Shown here piece by piece: positions 8,345-19,124 of a DNA stretch of 64,000 bases; position 1 is the first letter of the stretch; each line of letters begins with the position of its first letter. Under the pieces are notes generated by a model that worked only from the letters and a program-made list of their open reading frames with translations, had not been told where the DNA came from and did not search any database. A program made the position numbers and the translations under genes. The DNA is from Ralstonia sp. A12. GTDB lineage: Bacteria > Pseudomonadota > Gammaproteobacteria > Burkholderiales > Burkholderiaceae. The stretch is taken from NCBI RefSeq assembly GCF_000801955.1, contig NZ_JSZO01000007.1, positions 124,001-188,000 of the forward strand. The letters run 5' to 3'.

Positions 8345-8695
8345 TCAGACTTCCAGCAGATCGACTTCGAAAAGCAACGTTGCGTTCGGGGGGATCACGC
8401 CGCCCGCGCCGCGCGCGCCGTAGCCCAGGGCTGCCGGGATGATCAGCTTGCGCGTGCCGCCCACCTTCATGCCCTGCACGCCTTCGTCCCAGCCCTTGAT
8501 GACGTGGCCGGCGCCCAGCGGGAAGGCGAACGGGTCGTTGCGGTCCTTGCTGGAGTCGAACTTCTTGCCGGCCTGGCCGTTTTCGTACAGCCAGCCGGTG
8601 TAGTGCACGGTGACGTACTTGCCGGCGGTGGCTTCAGCGCCGTCGCCGACGACGACGTCTTCGAATTGCAGGCCGCTTGCGGTGGTAGTGGTCAT
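8345..8695 (-). CDS. FKBP-type peptidyl-prolyl cis-trans isomerase
   Basis: A compact 116-residue single-domain FKBP. Active-site landmarks are VHYTGWL, FPLGAGHVIKGWDEGV, PAALGYGARGAGG and IPPNATLLFEVDLL; the aromatic pocket residues are all present. There is no signal peptide or extra domain, so it is a cytoplasmic folding helper. The start is the ATG at 8695. It stands alone between the tRNA-Cys gene and yaeQ, 38 bp from the latter on the same strand, so co-transcription with yaeQ is possible. Confidence 0.93.
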   Translation of the reverse strand: MTTTTASGLQFEDVVVGDGAEATAGKYVTVHYTGWLYENGQAGKKFDSSKDRNDPFAFPLGAGHVIKGWDEGVQGMKVGGTRKLIIPAALGYGARGAGGVIPPNATLLFEVDLLEV

Positions 8696-8733
8696 GGTGA
8701 GCCTCGTGGAGTGGGGCGTGGGTGAGAGAGGGC

Positions 8734-9285
8734 TCAGGCAGCCTGTGCGGCCTTGAGCGTTTCAAGCTGGACGTGGACGTTGTCCGCGTCGTTGGCGATC
8801 CAGATGTCGCCGTCCTGGATGGTGACTTGCAGACGCATGGTGCGTTCCACCATGGCGGCCAGCGCGGCCACGGTGTCGGGTGCCACTTCGTAGACCGACA
8901 GGTTGGCAAAGCGCGCAACCTTGGTCTCGATCTGCTGCCACCATACGCGACTGGCATTGCCGCTATACGTATACACAGCGACCTGCTCGGCGCGGTTGCT
9001 GGCCTTGCGCACCCGGGTGTCGTCGGGGTTGCCGAGGTCGATCCAGAGTTCAATGGCGTCGGTCAGGTCGCGCTGCCAGAGTTCGGGCTCGTCGGGTTCG
9101 GACAGGCCGCGCGTGAACGCGAGCGTTTCACTGGCGTGGCGTGCAAAGGCGAGCACGCGCACCATCATGCGCTCGTCGTTCTCGCTTGGGTGGCGGGCAA
9201 CGGTCAGGGCGTGGCTGCCGTAGTAGTGGCGATCCATGTCGGCGATCTGCAGATCGACCTTGTAGATCGTGGATTTGAGGGCCAT
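8734..9285 (-). CDS. yaeQ: YaeQ family protein
   Basis: A 183-residue protein beginning MALKSTIYKVDLQIADMDR, with the family segments HPSENDERMMVR, LSEPDEPELWQRDLT and IELWIDLGNPD. YaeQ proteins have a PD-(D/E)XK nuclease-like fold; the E. coli protein was first reported as a suppressor of rfaH effects on hemolysin expression, but its molecular role is unsettled. The acidic residues of the GNPD and ELWQRDLTDAIELW segments could be the nuclease-like centre. The frame is open to 9501 upstream; the ATG at 9285 is chosen because conservation starts there. Confidence 0.88.
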   Translation of the reverse strand: MALKSTIYKVDLQIADMDRHYYGSHALTVARHPSENDERMMVRVLAFARHASETLAFTRGLSEPDEPELWQRDLTDAIELWIDLGNPDDTRVRKASNRAEQVAVYTYSGNASRVWWQQIETKVARFANLSVYEVAPDTVAALAAMVERTMRLQVTIQDGDIWIANDADNVHVQLETLKAAQAA

Positions 9286-9509
9286 TCGGACTAGGACTCG
9301 GACAGCGGGTTTTTCAGCAAAGCGCGCATTGTCGCACGGCATCATGACGCGGTCGTCTTGCCGTTCAGCGCTTTCGTACTTTGGTGCATTCCCATCGGGG
9401 CCGGATTGCGGTATACGCAAGCGGTGCGCGCATCTTGGGCGGTTGTCGGGTTGCCCAGGGCGCAGGGAATGCGCGCGCGTTTTCCAATACCAACAGGACA
9501 ATCAGAACG

Positions 9510-12347
9510 ATGCGTTGGATTTTCGGAATCGTGGGCCTGGTGTTCGGGGCCTTCTCAGGGGGTGTGGTCGGCGCGTTTTTTGGTGCGCTGATCGGCGTCG
9601 GATTGGCTTCACTGATCCTGGTCATGGACAAGCGGGCCAGCTCGCAATGGGCCAAGGCACCCGATGCCCCTCAAGGCAGTGCGCCGGCGCAGGTGCCGGT
9701 GGCTGTGCCGATCAATGAGCGCGTGACGCGGCTGGAGCACGAGGTGGCGCTGTTGCGTCGCCAGATCGCCGAGCTCAAGGGGCAATCATTTGCAACGCCT
9801 GCGCCGGACGCGCCGGTGACTGTTGAGCCTGTGGCGGCGCCGGTGCCGGAACGGGTGCCCGAGCCCATCGTTGCCGAGTCGTTGCCGGCCGTGGAGGCGC
9901 CCGCTGTGGTGCAGCCGGTGCCGGTTGCGCCGCCGATTGCTCAACCCACCCTGGCGCCGCACGAGCCCGATTGGGTGGAGCGCGCGGTTGGCGCTGCGCG
10001 CGACTGGCTGCTAGGCGGCAACAGCGTGGTGCGGGTCGGCATCCTGATCCTGTTCTTCGGCGTGGCGTTCCTGCTCAAGTACGCGGCCGACAATAGCCTG
10101 CTGCCGGTTGAGTTTCGCCTGGCGGGCGTGGCGGTAGGGTCCATCGTGCTGCTGGGCATTGGCTGGCGCCTGCGTGACAAGCGCCCCGGCTATGCGCTGG
10201 TGCTCCAGGGCGGCGGGGTGGGTGTGCTGTACCTGACGGTATTTGCGGCGACACGCATGGTGCCGCTGCTGACACCGGGGATGGCGTTTCCGCTGCTGGT
10301 GCTGATCTGCGCGCTGGCGGCCGGGCTGGCCGTCAAGCAGAACGCGCCGGCACTCGCCTTTACCGGCAGCGCGGGCGGTTTCCTGGCGCCGATCCTGATC
10401 TCAACAGGGCAGGGCAGCCATGTGGCGCTGTTTAGCTACTACGCACTGCTCAATGCCGGCATCTTCGCCATTGCGTGGTTCCGTGCATGGCGCGCGCTGA
10501 ATCTGCTGGGCTTTGTGTTCACCTTTGGTATCGCCACGGCTTGGGGTGCGCTGCGCTACGAGCCGTCGTTGCTCAAGAGCACCGAGCCGTTCCTGATCCT
10601 GTTCTTCCTGATGTACGTGGGCATTGCGCTGCTGTATGCGCTGCGCCGCCAGGTCAGCCTCAAGCATTACGTGGATGGCACCCTGGTGTTCGGCACGCCG
10701 CTGGTGGCGATGGGCCTGCAGGCTGCGCTGGTGCACCACATTCCGTTTGCGATGGCGTGGAGTGCCGCAGTGCTGGCGGCGTTCTACCTGGGCATTGCCG
10801 CATGGCTGGCGCCCAAGCGCGCGCGCCTGGGGCTGCTGTTTGAATCGATGTTCGCGCTGGGCGTGATCTTCATCACGCTGGCGATTCCGCTGGCCTTTGA
10901 TGGACGCACGACCAGTGCAGTCTGGGCGGTGGAAGGCGCCGCTGTGGTGTGGGCGAGTGTGCGCCAGCAGCGCCGCCTGGCGCTAGCGGCCGGGCTGCTG
11001 CTGCAGTTGGCAGCGGGCGTGGCGTTTGCGTTGGGGGCGTTGTTTGAATGGTCACCGTCTTTGCAGTGGCCGGTGCTCAACAGCCACTACATCGGCGGGG
11101 TGCTGATTGCGGCAGCGGGCATCTTCAGCGGTTGGCGCCTGCATGGCAAGGCGGAAGCCCACGACTGGCTGAAGGTGGCGCCCGCGCTGGGCATTGCCGC
11201 TTCGGTGTGGGGGCTGCTGTGGTGGCTCGGCAGTGGTGGCGACGAGATCGACCGCTATGCATGGCGCCTTGGCACCAAGGCCGTCGACCGACCGGACCTT
11301 CCGCTCTACGCCGCCTTTGCGTTGCTGACTGCATGGGGCGCGCACGGCCTGCGTCGCAAGCTCGATTGGGCGCTGGCGGAGTGGCCCGCACTGGCGTTGT
11401 CGCCCGCGCTTGCACTGGTCGCGTTGATGGCGATCGAGCACTGGGCGCCGTCGCCGCTGGCCGGTTGGGGTGGGGCAGTGTGGATCGCATCGATCGTGCT
11501 GGCCTTCGTGCTGCTGCACCGTCAGCAGCGAGACGTTGGCGACACCATTCTTGCGCCGCTGCATACGGTGTTGTTCTGGCTGATCTGCGGCATGTTGGCC
11601 ACCGAAGGCTACTGGCGCTTGGATGCCTACGTGCCGGAAGGCACATGGAGCTTTGCCGCCTGGGCCTACGGCTATGGCGCGTTGCTTGCCTTGTTGGCCG
11701 GCGCCGGCTGGCGCATTCGCTGGCCGATCGCGCGTTTCGAGCGCGCCTACCTGCTGTGGGGCGCCGCGCCCCTGGCTGGACTGCTGTGGCTGTGGAGCGT
11801 GGTCAGCGCCGCCAGCGATGGCGATGCCGCGCCGCTGTTCTACCTGCCCATCCTCAACCCGCTGGATGTGGCGCAGTTGCTGGTCTTCCTGGCCATCGCG
11901 CTGTGGATGCGCCGCGTGGCACTACAGAAGCTGGTGCCCGAGCCGATGGTGATTGGTTACGCCGTCGGCGCGACGCTGTTCATCTGGGCCAATGCGGTGC
12001 TGCTGCGCACGCTGCACCACTGGGCACATATTCCGTACACCCTGGACGACCTGGGCGACTCGATGCTGGTGCAGGCGTCGCTGTCGATGTTCTGGACTGT
12101 GCTGGCGCTGGGCGTGATGGTGTTTGCCACGCGGCGCGCCAGCCGTGCGTTGTGGTTTACGGGCGCGGCGCTGCTGGGTGTGACAGTGGTCAAGCTGTTC
12201 CTGTTCGACCTGTCGCGCGTGACGGGCGTGGAGCGCATCGTTTCGTTCATCGGCATTGGCGTGCTGCTGCTGTTGATCGGCTATCTGTCGCCGCTGCCGC
12301 CGAAGGCAAAGACGCACGGTGACGCCGAGACCAAGGAGGTTGTGTGA
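9510..12347 (+). CDS. DUF2339 multi-spanning membrane protein
   Basis: A 945-residue protein. An N-terminal glycine-rich hydrophobic segment (residues 1-40) is followed by a short coiled coil (ERVTRLEHEVALLRRQIAELK), a Pro/Val/Ala-rich linker of about 60 residues and then some 20 or more transmembrane helices to the C-terminus. This is the architecture of the DUF2339 family, whose function is unknown. The start is the ATG at 9510, where the glycine-rich membrane segment begins; upstream codons to 9381 look non-coding. Its stop overlaps the GTG start of the DUF3999 gene by 4 bp, so the two are translationally coupled. Confidence 0.88.
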   Translation: MRWIFGIVGLVFGAFSGGVVGAFFGALIGVGLASLILVMDKRASSQWAKAPDAPQGSAPAQVPVAVPINERVTRLEHEVALLRRQIAELKGQSFATPAPDAPVTVEPVAAPVPERVPEPIVAESLPAVEAPAVVQPVPVAPPIAQPTLAPHEPDWVERAVGAARDWLLGGNSVVRVGILILFFGVAFLLKYAADNSLLPVEFRLAGVAVGSIVLLGIGWRLRDKRPGYALVLQGGGVGVLYLTVFAATRMVPLLTPGMAFPLLVLICALAAGLAVKQNAPALAFTGSAGGFLAPILISTGQGSHVALFSYYALLNAGIFAIAWFRAWRALNLLGFVFTFGIATAWGALRYEPSLLKSTEPFLILFFLMYVGIALLYALRRQVSLKHYVDGTLVFGTPLVAMGLQAALVHHIPFAMAWSAAVLAAFYLGIAAWLAPKRARLGLLFESMFALGVIFITLAIPLAFDGRTTSAVWAVEGAAVVWASVRQQRRLALAAGLLLQLAAGVAFALGALFEWSPSLQWPVLNSHYIGGVLIAAAGIFSGWRLHGKAEAHDWLKVAPALGIAASVWGLLWWLGSGGDEIDRYAWRLGTKAVDRPDLPLYAAFALLTAWGAHGLRRKLDWALAEWPALALSPALALVALMAIEHWAPSPLAGWGGAVWIASIVLAFVLLHRQQRDVGDTILAPLHTVLFWLICGMLATEGYWRLDAYVPEGTWSFAAWAYGYGALLALLAGAGWRIRWPIARFERAYLLWGAAPLAGLLWLWSVVSAASDGDAAPLFYLPILNPLDVAQLLVFLAIALWMRRVALQKLVPEPMVIGYAVGATLFIWANAVLLRTLHHWAHIPYTLDDLGDSMLVQASLSMFWTVLALGVMVFATRRASRALWFTGAALLGVTVVKLFLFDLSRVTGVERIVSFIGIGVLLLLIGYLSPLPPKAKTHGDAETKEVV

Positions 12348-13675
12348 AGAAGGTTGTTCTTGCGATGGCTGTGGCGTCGCTGTTGTCTGCGCCGGCCTGG
12401 GCTGAGCGCTTTGCGTTGACCGGCACGCCCGGTGCGCCGTACTACGCCGTCACGCTCAGCGAAGACGTGTATGCCCATGCGCGCAGCATCGGCGACAGCG
12501 GCCTGACGGACTTGCGCGTTCTCAACGGCGACGGTGAACCTGTGCCGTTCACTGTCGAGATTCCGCGCGATCCAGCACCGCAGGCGCGCACGCTGCAGGA
12601 TGTGCGCTGGTTCGCCACGCCCATCGATGAAGCGCAGAAGCCCGGCGCCGCCGGTGTCGTGCTCGGCGCCGATGGCGTGCTGCGTGCCACCGGCGCGCCG
12701 CCCACGCAGGAGTTGGCGCGCGCGTGGCTGGTCGACCTGAGCCAGTTGCACGACACGCTGACGGCGCTGGTGGTGGGGTTGCCCACCGCTGAATTCCAAA
12801 GCGGCGTGACCGTGCAGGCCAGCGATGACCTGCAGCACTGGAACCCAGTGAGCCAGGCCACGCTGTTCCGCCTGTCCAATCAAGGCAGCACGCTGGTGCA
12901 GGATCGCATCGAGTTCACCGGGCTGCGTGCGAAATACCTGCGATTGACGTGGCAGGGCAAGCCACCCGTGCCCGACAGCGTGCGCGCAGAACTGGCGGCC
13001 GGTGCGGCACCGTTGCCGGCGGACAGCGCCATCCAGTGGCGCACCGGTTTGACGCCGGTGCAGACGCCTGCAGCTGGTGACTACCAATTCGATACCGGCG
13101 GTGCGTTCCCGGTGGAGCGCGTGAAGATTCATCTGCCGCAAGCCAATACCGTCGCGCAGGCCACGCTGTATGCGCGTGCGGATGCGCAGGCGCAGTGGCG
13201 GCCAGTCACGTCGACACGGCTGTTCCGCCTAGCGGGTGCAGGCGGGCAAGGCGAGCAGGAGAACGCAGCGATCAGCGTGCCTGCCACCGGCGAGCGTTAC
13301 TGGCGCCTGCAGGTCGACACGCGCAGCGGTGGTCTGGGCTCGGGCGCGCCGCAACTCAGCATCGGCTGGCGCCCCGCCACCGTCACCTACGCGGCGCGCG
13401 GCAATGTGCCGTTTGTGCTCGCCGTGGGGGAGGTGGCGCGTGGCAACCCGATCGCCCGGGCGGATCTGCTGGCGGGTGCTTCGCCCGCAATCGCACCGGC
13501 GCAGCTTGGCGCGATGAGTGATTCGCCGTCCGACGCAATGACGGCCGAGCCGCCCGGCGGCAGGACGCGTCAGTGGGTGCTGTGGGGTGCGCTCGTTGCG
13601 GCGGTGGTTGTGCTGGGCGGCATGGCGTGGCGCTTGTTCCGCACGTCGGCGACACCACCGGGGTCATCGCAGTAG
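12344..13675 (+). CDS. DUF3999 secreted or anchored protein
   Basis: A 443-residue protein with a GTG start overlapping the end of the DUF2339 gene (GTGA). It has a Sec signal peptide (cleavage expected after AWA, residue 20), a long beta-rich periplasmic part with LRVLNGDGEPVPFTVE near residue 60, and one C-terminal membrane helix (about residues 413-432) with a short basic tail. This type I topology places the bulk in the periplasm, beside the large DUF2339 membrane protein. The pair recurs in proteobacteria, and a cell-envelope or surface-glycan role is only a guess. Confidence 0.86.
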   Translation: MKKVVLAMAVASLLSAPAWAERFALTGTPGAPYYAVTLSEDVYAHARSIGDSGLTDLRVLNGDGEPVPFTVEIPRDPAPQARTLQDVRWFATPIDEAQKPGAAGVVLGADGVLRATGAPPTQELARAWLVDLSQLHDTLTALVVGLPTAEFQSGVTVQASDDLQHWNPVSQATLFRLSNQGSTLVQDRIEFTGLRAKYLRLTWQGKPPVPDSVRAELAAGAAPLPADSAIQWRTGLTPVQTPAAGDYQFDTGGAFPVERVKIHLPQANTVAQATLYARADAQAQWRPVTSTRLFRLAGAGGQGEQENAAISVPATGERYWRLQVDTRSGGLGSGAPQLSIGWRPATVTYAARGNVPFVLAVGEVARGNPIARADLLAGASPAIAPAQLGAMSDSPSDAMTAEPPGGRTRQWVLWGALVAAVVVLGGMAWRLFRTSATPPGSSQ

Positions 13676-13680
13676 CAAGC

Positions 13681-13710
13681 AAAACGGCGCCGCTGGGGCG
13701 CCGTTTTTTA
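13681..13710. terminator. Rho-independent terminator
   Basis: AAAACGGCGCC, a short loop and GGCGCCGTTTTTTA form a perfect symmetric hairpin 5 bp past the DUF3999 stop. The A/T tracts on both sides let it also serve the convergent MAPEG gene. Confidence 0.9.
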
Positions 13711-13730
13711 TACGCCGAAGCGTGCTCGCA

Positions 13731-14114
13731 TCAGTGCACGAAGGCCGGTTGCACGAACAGTGCGATGGCGATGGCGAGCCCCACTGTCCACACCAGTGAG
13801 CGCACCGCTGCCCAGTCAGCCAGATAGCACACTGTGTACAGCACCCGCGCGGCAACGAATCCGATGGCCAGCCAGTTGACTCGGTCGACCGGGCTGCCGC
13901 CGAGGATCGCCACCAATACCGCCACGGCAAAGAACGGGAACGTCTCGAAGTGGTTTTGCTGGGCAGCGTTGGCCCGCCGTGCCAGCCCCGTCAGGCCGGC
14001 GGCCCATTCGCGCGGGTTGTGATTGTCGCGCTTGGGTCCGCTGGCTTTAGCGATTCCGATGCAGACATAGGGCAGCAAGGCGGCAATCAACACGCACCAC
14101 AGGGCGATCGGCAT
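13731..14114 (-). CDS. MAPEG family membrane protein
   Basis: A 127-residue protein with four predicted membrane helices. The motif NPREWAAGLTGLARRANAAQQNHFETFPFF lies between helices one and two and contains the family's Arg-Ala-x-x-Ala-x-x-Asn-x-x-Glu pattern (RANAAQQNHFE) used for glutathione binding in membrane-associated eicosanoid and glutathione metabolism proteins. Bacterial members of this size are mostly uncharacterised. A single gene, convergent with DUF3999; the ATG at 14114 is preceded by an AAGGAAC-type ribosome site. Confidence 0.85.
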   Translation of the reverse strand: MPIALWCVLIAALLPYVCIGIAKASGPKRDNHNPREWAAGLTGLARRANAAQQNHFETFPFFAVAVLVAILGGSPVDRVNWLAIGFVAARVLYTVCYLADWAAVRSLVWTVGLAIAIALFVQPAFVH

Positions 14115-14184
14115 GGTCAGGTTCCTTGAAAATTGAGTGCCCGCACACTAGCACGGCGGGCGCATTCAAACACCTGAGCGGGGC

Positions 14185-14409
14185 TTAGCCTTCTGCACTG
14201 TGTACAGCGATGCGGATGTCGCCCAGCATGACCACCTGGCCCGCGCGGATCTTGGCGGTCTTGCGTGATTCCGGCTGGCCGTCGACGGTGACACCGCCAT
14301 CGGCAACGACGGCCTTGCCGGCGCCGCCGCTGTCGACCACGCCGGTGAGTTTGAGCAGCTTGTGCAGCTCGATGTATTCAGTGTTCAGGGCGAAATCGAT
14401 ATTGGGCAT
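14185..14409 (-). CDS. S4-domain RNA-binding protein (YbcJ-like)
   Basis: A 74-residue protein consisting of one S4 RNA-binding domain: EYIELHKLLKLTGVVDSGGAGK forms the two helices, and VTVDGQPESRKTAKIRAGQVV the following beta-hairpin with the basic contact residues. YbcJ-like proteins probably bind structured RNA, perhaps ribosomal. It follows the yceI-like gene by 8 bp and is likely cotranscribed with it, although no functional link is obvious. Confidence 0.87.
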   Translation of the reverse strand: MPNIDFALNTEYIELHKLLKLTGVVDSGGAGKAVVADGGVTVDGQPESRKTAKIRAGQVVMLGDIRIAVHSAEG

Positions 14410-14417
14410 AGCAGAGA

Positions 14418-14981
14418 TTAATTCGGCGTGGCTTCCACGCTGATGTCGAGGTCGACGCGGTCGCCCACGTCAGGCAGGAACCGTGTCATGCCGAAGGCGC
14501 TGCGCTGGATGCTGAGGTGAAAATCACCACCGCATACATGATGCGTGCTGCCGGGCATCTTCATCTCGCCGCAGTTGAAGCGGCGCACGTCCAGTCGCAC
14601 GGGCTGCGTTACGCCGCGCAGCGTCAGCTTGCCTTCGATGGCGACGAGCTTGCCGTCTTGCACGACAAAGCGGTCGCTGCGCAGGCGGATGGTCGGATAC
14701 TGCGCGGCATCCAGGAATTGCTCGGATTTCAGCACGCCGTCCAGCACCGGCAGACGTGTGTTGACGGACGCTGCATCGATGGTGAAGTCGATGCCGCCTT
14801 GCTGCGTTGTCTCGTCAAAGTCGATGGCGCCGTCGATCTTGTCGAAGCGGCCACGCACCGTAGACCGATCGAAGTGCGACGTGCCGAAGTAGACGGCGGT
14901 GTGTGCCAGGTCTGGCGTGAACGGCGAGGCAAAGGCAGGTGCGCTCAGCACGCCCGCCAGCACTAGAAACCATGGTCGCAT
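14418..14981 (-). CDS. YceI family periplasmic protein
   Basis: A 187-residue protein with a signal peptide (about residues 1-18, ending SAPAFA) and a YceI lipocalin-like barrel: HTAVYFGTSHFDRSTVRGRFDKIDGAIDFDE, INTRLPVLDGVLKSEQFLD-type core and the late FHLSIQRSAFGMTRFLPDVGDRVDLDI. Family members bind polyisoprenoid lipids in the periplasm. A cysteine pair (NCGEMK and VCGGDF) could form a disulfide, which is not universal in the family. It is the upstream partner of the S4 gene. Confidence 0.9.
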   Translation of the reverse strand: MRPWFLVLAGVLSAPAFASPFTPDLAHTAVYFGTSHFDRSTVRGRFDKIDGAIDFDETTQQGGIDFTIDAASVNTRLPVLDGVLKSEQFLDAAQYPTIRLRSDRFVVQDGKLVAIEGKLTLRGVTQPVRLDVRRFNCGEMKMPGSTHHVCGGDFHLSIQRSAFGMTRFLPDVGDRVDLDISVEATPN

Positions 14982-15025
14982 AGCACCTCCTGTATCAGAG
15001 GCCCACGTCGACCATGGGCCTGCGC

Positions 15026-16768
<1,743 letters not shown>

Positions 16769-16832
16769 GGGAGTGCGTGATTCGGCAATCCCGTGATTTT
16801 ACCGTGCCCGGGGCACTCTGCCGGGTTGACCC

Positions 16833-17897
16833 TTATTTCCGTTGTGCCACGCCATCCAACGCCTGTGCACGCAACGCCTCATTCGGCGCAAGGAAGGTCT
16901 GCTGGCGTAGTTGCGTGAGCTGCGCGGCGCGGTCGGCCTCTGAAAGGCCGGGGAAGTTGTTGATGCGGTCGCGCTGCTGAGCGTAGGCGTCGTAGCGGCT
17001 GCGCCAGCCGGCTTCTTCTCGGCTGGCCTGTACCAGACGGTCCGCCACGATGCCGTCGATACCCTGGGCAGACAGGCGCTGGCGGATCTGCGCTTCGCTC
17101 AGGCCCTGCTTGGTCCACGAATCCATGTCGTTCGCGAGCTTGACGGGCGCGGAGGCATTGCGGCGGGCCTCCTGCAGGGCGGCCGGCAGGGCGGCCTCGA
17201 TTGCGGCGAGCTTCGCGGCGCGTTGCTCGGGGGTGAGCGACGGGTCGGTCATCACGGCCAGGCGGTCGAGCGCGGCGGTGTCCAGCGCATCGTCGTCACC
17301 GTACCAGGCCTGAGCGACATCTGCGCCGAGGTATTGGCGGCGCAGCGCAGCACGGGCGCCGATTTGCTGCCGCAGCGTGGCAATGATCTCGGGCTGCTGC
17401 CGGACCTGTTCAAGGCTCGGCTTGTTGCGCCCGGCATCGCCTTGCCCGGCCAGTGCCTTGCGATAGGTGAGATAGCGCTGCAGCAGCGATTGCGCCTCTG
17501 ACAGCGCAGGGCTGACCAGCTTGGCGTGCATATGCGCCTCCGCCATCGCGATGCGCTGCGCTTCGGGCACCGAGGCCGGCACGTCGAGGAAGTAGTCGAA
17601 CACCGCACGGTTGGCGGCTTCGAGAATGAGGTGGCCGCTCGCGTCAACACGCAGGCCGTCGGGCACCTGTGTGTCAGCCAGTTCCGTGGGTTTGGCCGAG
17701 ACGGTTGCCTCGTCGCTCTTGATACTGCCGATGTAGGCGTCGGAGCGGGGCGCCGCCTGGGGTTGTTCGGCGGGCGGGGATACATCACTGGTGGCATGCC
17801 ACCAGTAGACGCCCCCCGCAACGGCGATTGCCACCAACACTGCGCCGATAAATGTCGTCGGCTGCATGGATTGCACCGGTTGTGATTTGCCCTTCAT
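16833..17897 (-). CDS. lifO: Lipase-specific foldase (lipase secretion chaperone)
   Basis: A 354-residue membrane-anchored steric chaperone that folds the adjacent lipase in the periplasm before type II secretion. An N-terminal helix (about residues 15-30, FIGAVLVAIAVAGGVYW) anchors it, followed by a Pro/Ala-rich linker and an alpha-helical domain. The hallmark RXXFDY(F/C)L motif appears as NRAVFDYFLD near residue 95. The gene begins 37 bp after the lipase stop, the classical lipase-foldase order of Burkholderia and Pseudomonas, so they form an operon. LipB, LimA and Lif are alternative names used in related genera. Confidence 0.94.
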   Translation of the reverse strand: MKGKSQPVQSMQPTTFIGAVLVAIAVAGGVYWWHATSDVSPPAEQPQAAPRSDAYIGSIKSDEATVSAKPTELADTQVPDGLRVDASGHLILEAANRAVFDYFLDVPASVPEAQRIAMAEAHMHAKLVSPALSEAQSLLQRYLTYRKALAGQGDAGRNKPSLEQVRQQPEIIATLRQQIGARAALRRQYLGADVAQAWYGDDDALDTAALDRLAVMTDPSLTPEQRAAKLAAIEAALPAALQEARRNASAPVKLANDMDSWTKQGLSEAQIRQRLSAQGIDGIVADRLVQASREEAGWRSRYDAYAQQRDRINNFPGLSEADRAAQLTQLRQQTFLAPNEALRAQALDGVAQRK

Positions 17898-17934
17898 GAC
17901 GATGTGCGTGTTGGTGGCGATGGGTGGCGATGGA

Positions 17935-19044
<1,110 letters not shown>

Positions 19045-19075
19045 CTAATGCTGCGTTGCCGCGTGCGCAAACAAA

Positions 19076-19098
19076 AACCGGAGGGCGAGCCTCCGGTT
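19076..19098 (-). terminator. Rho-independent terminator of the tct genes
   Basis: Stem AACCGGAGG/CCTCCGGTT with a 5-base loop, 27 bp past the tctA stop. Read leftward it is followed by TTTGTTT, so it ends the tctBA transcript. Confidence 0.85.
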
Positions 19099-19124
19099 CT
19101 TTAGGGTGCGATGCAGCAACGCCG

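Noticed and set aside
8205-8345. Attachment site or integrated element at tRNA-Cys
   Set aside because: There is no integrase, no repeat of the tRNA 3' end and normal core genes on both sides.
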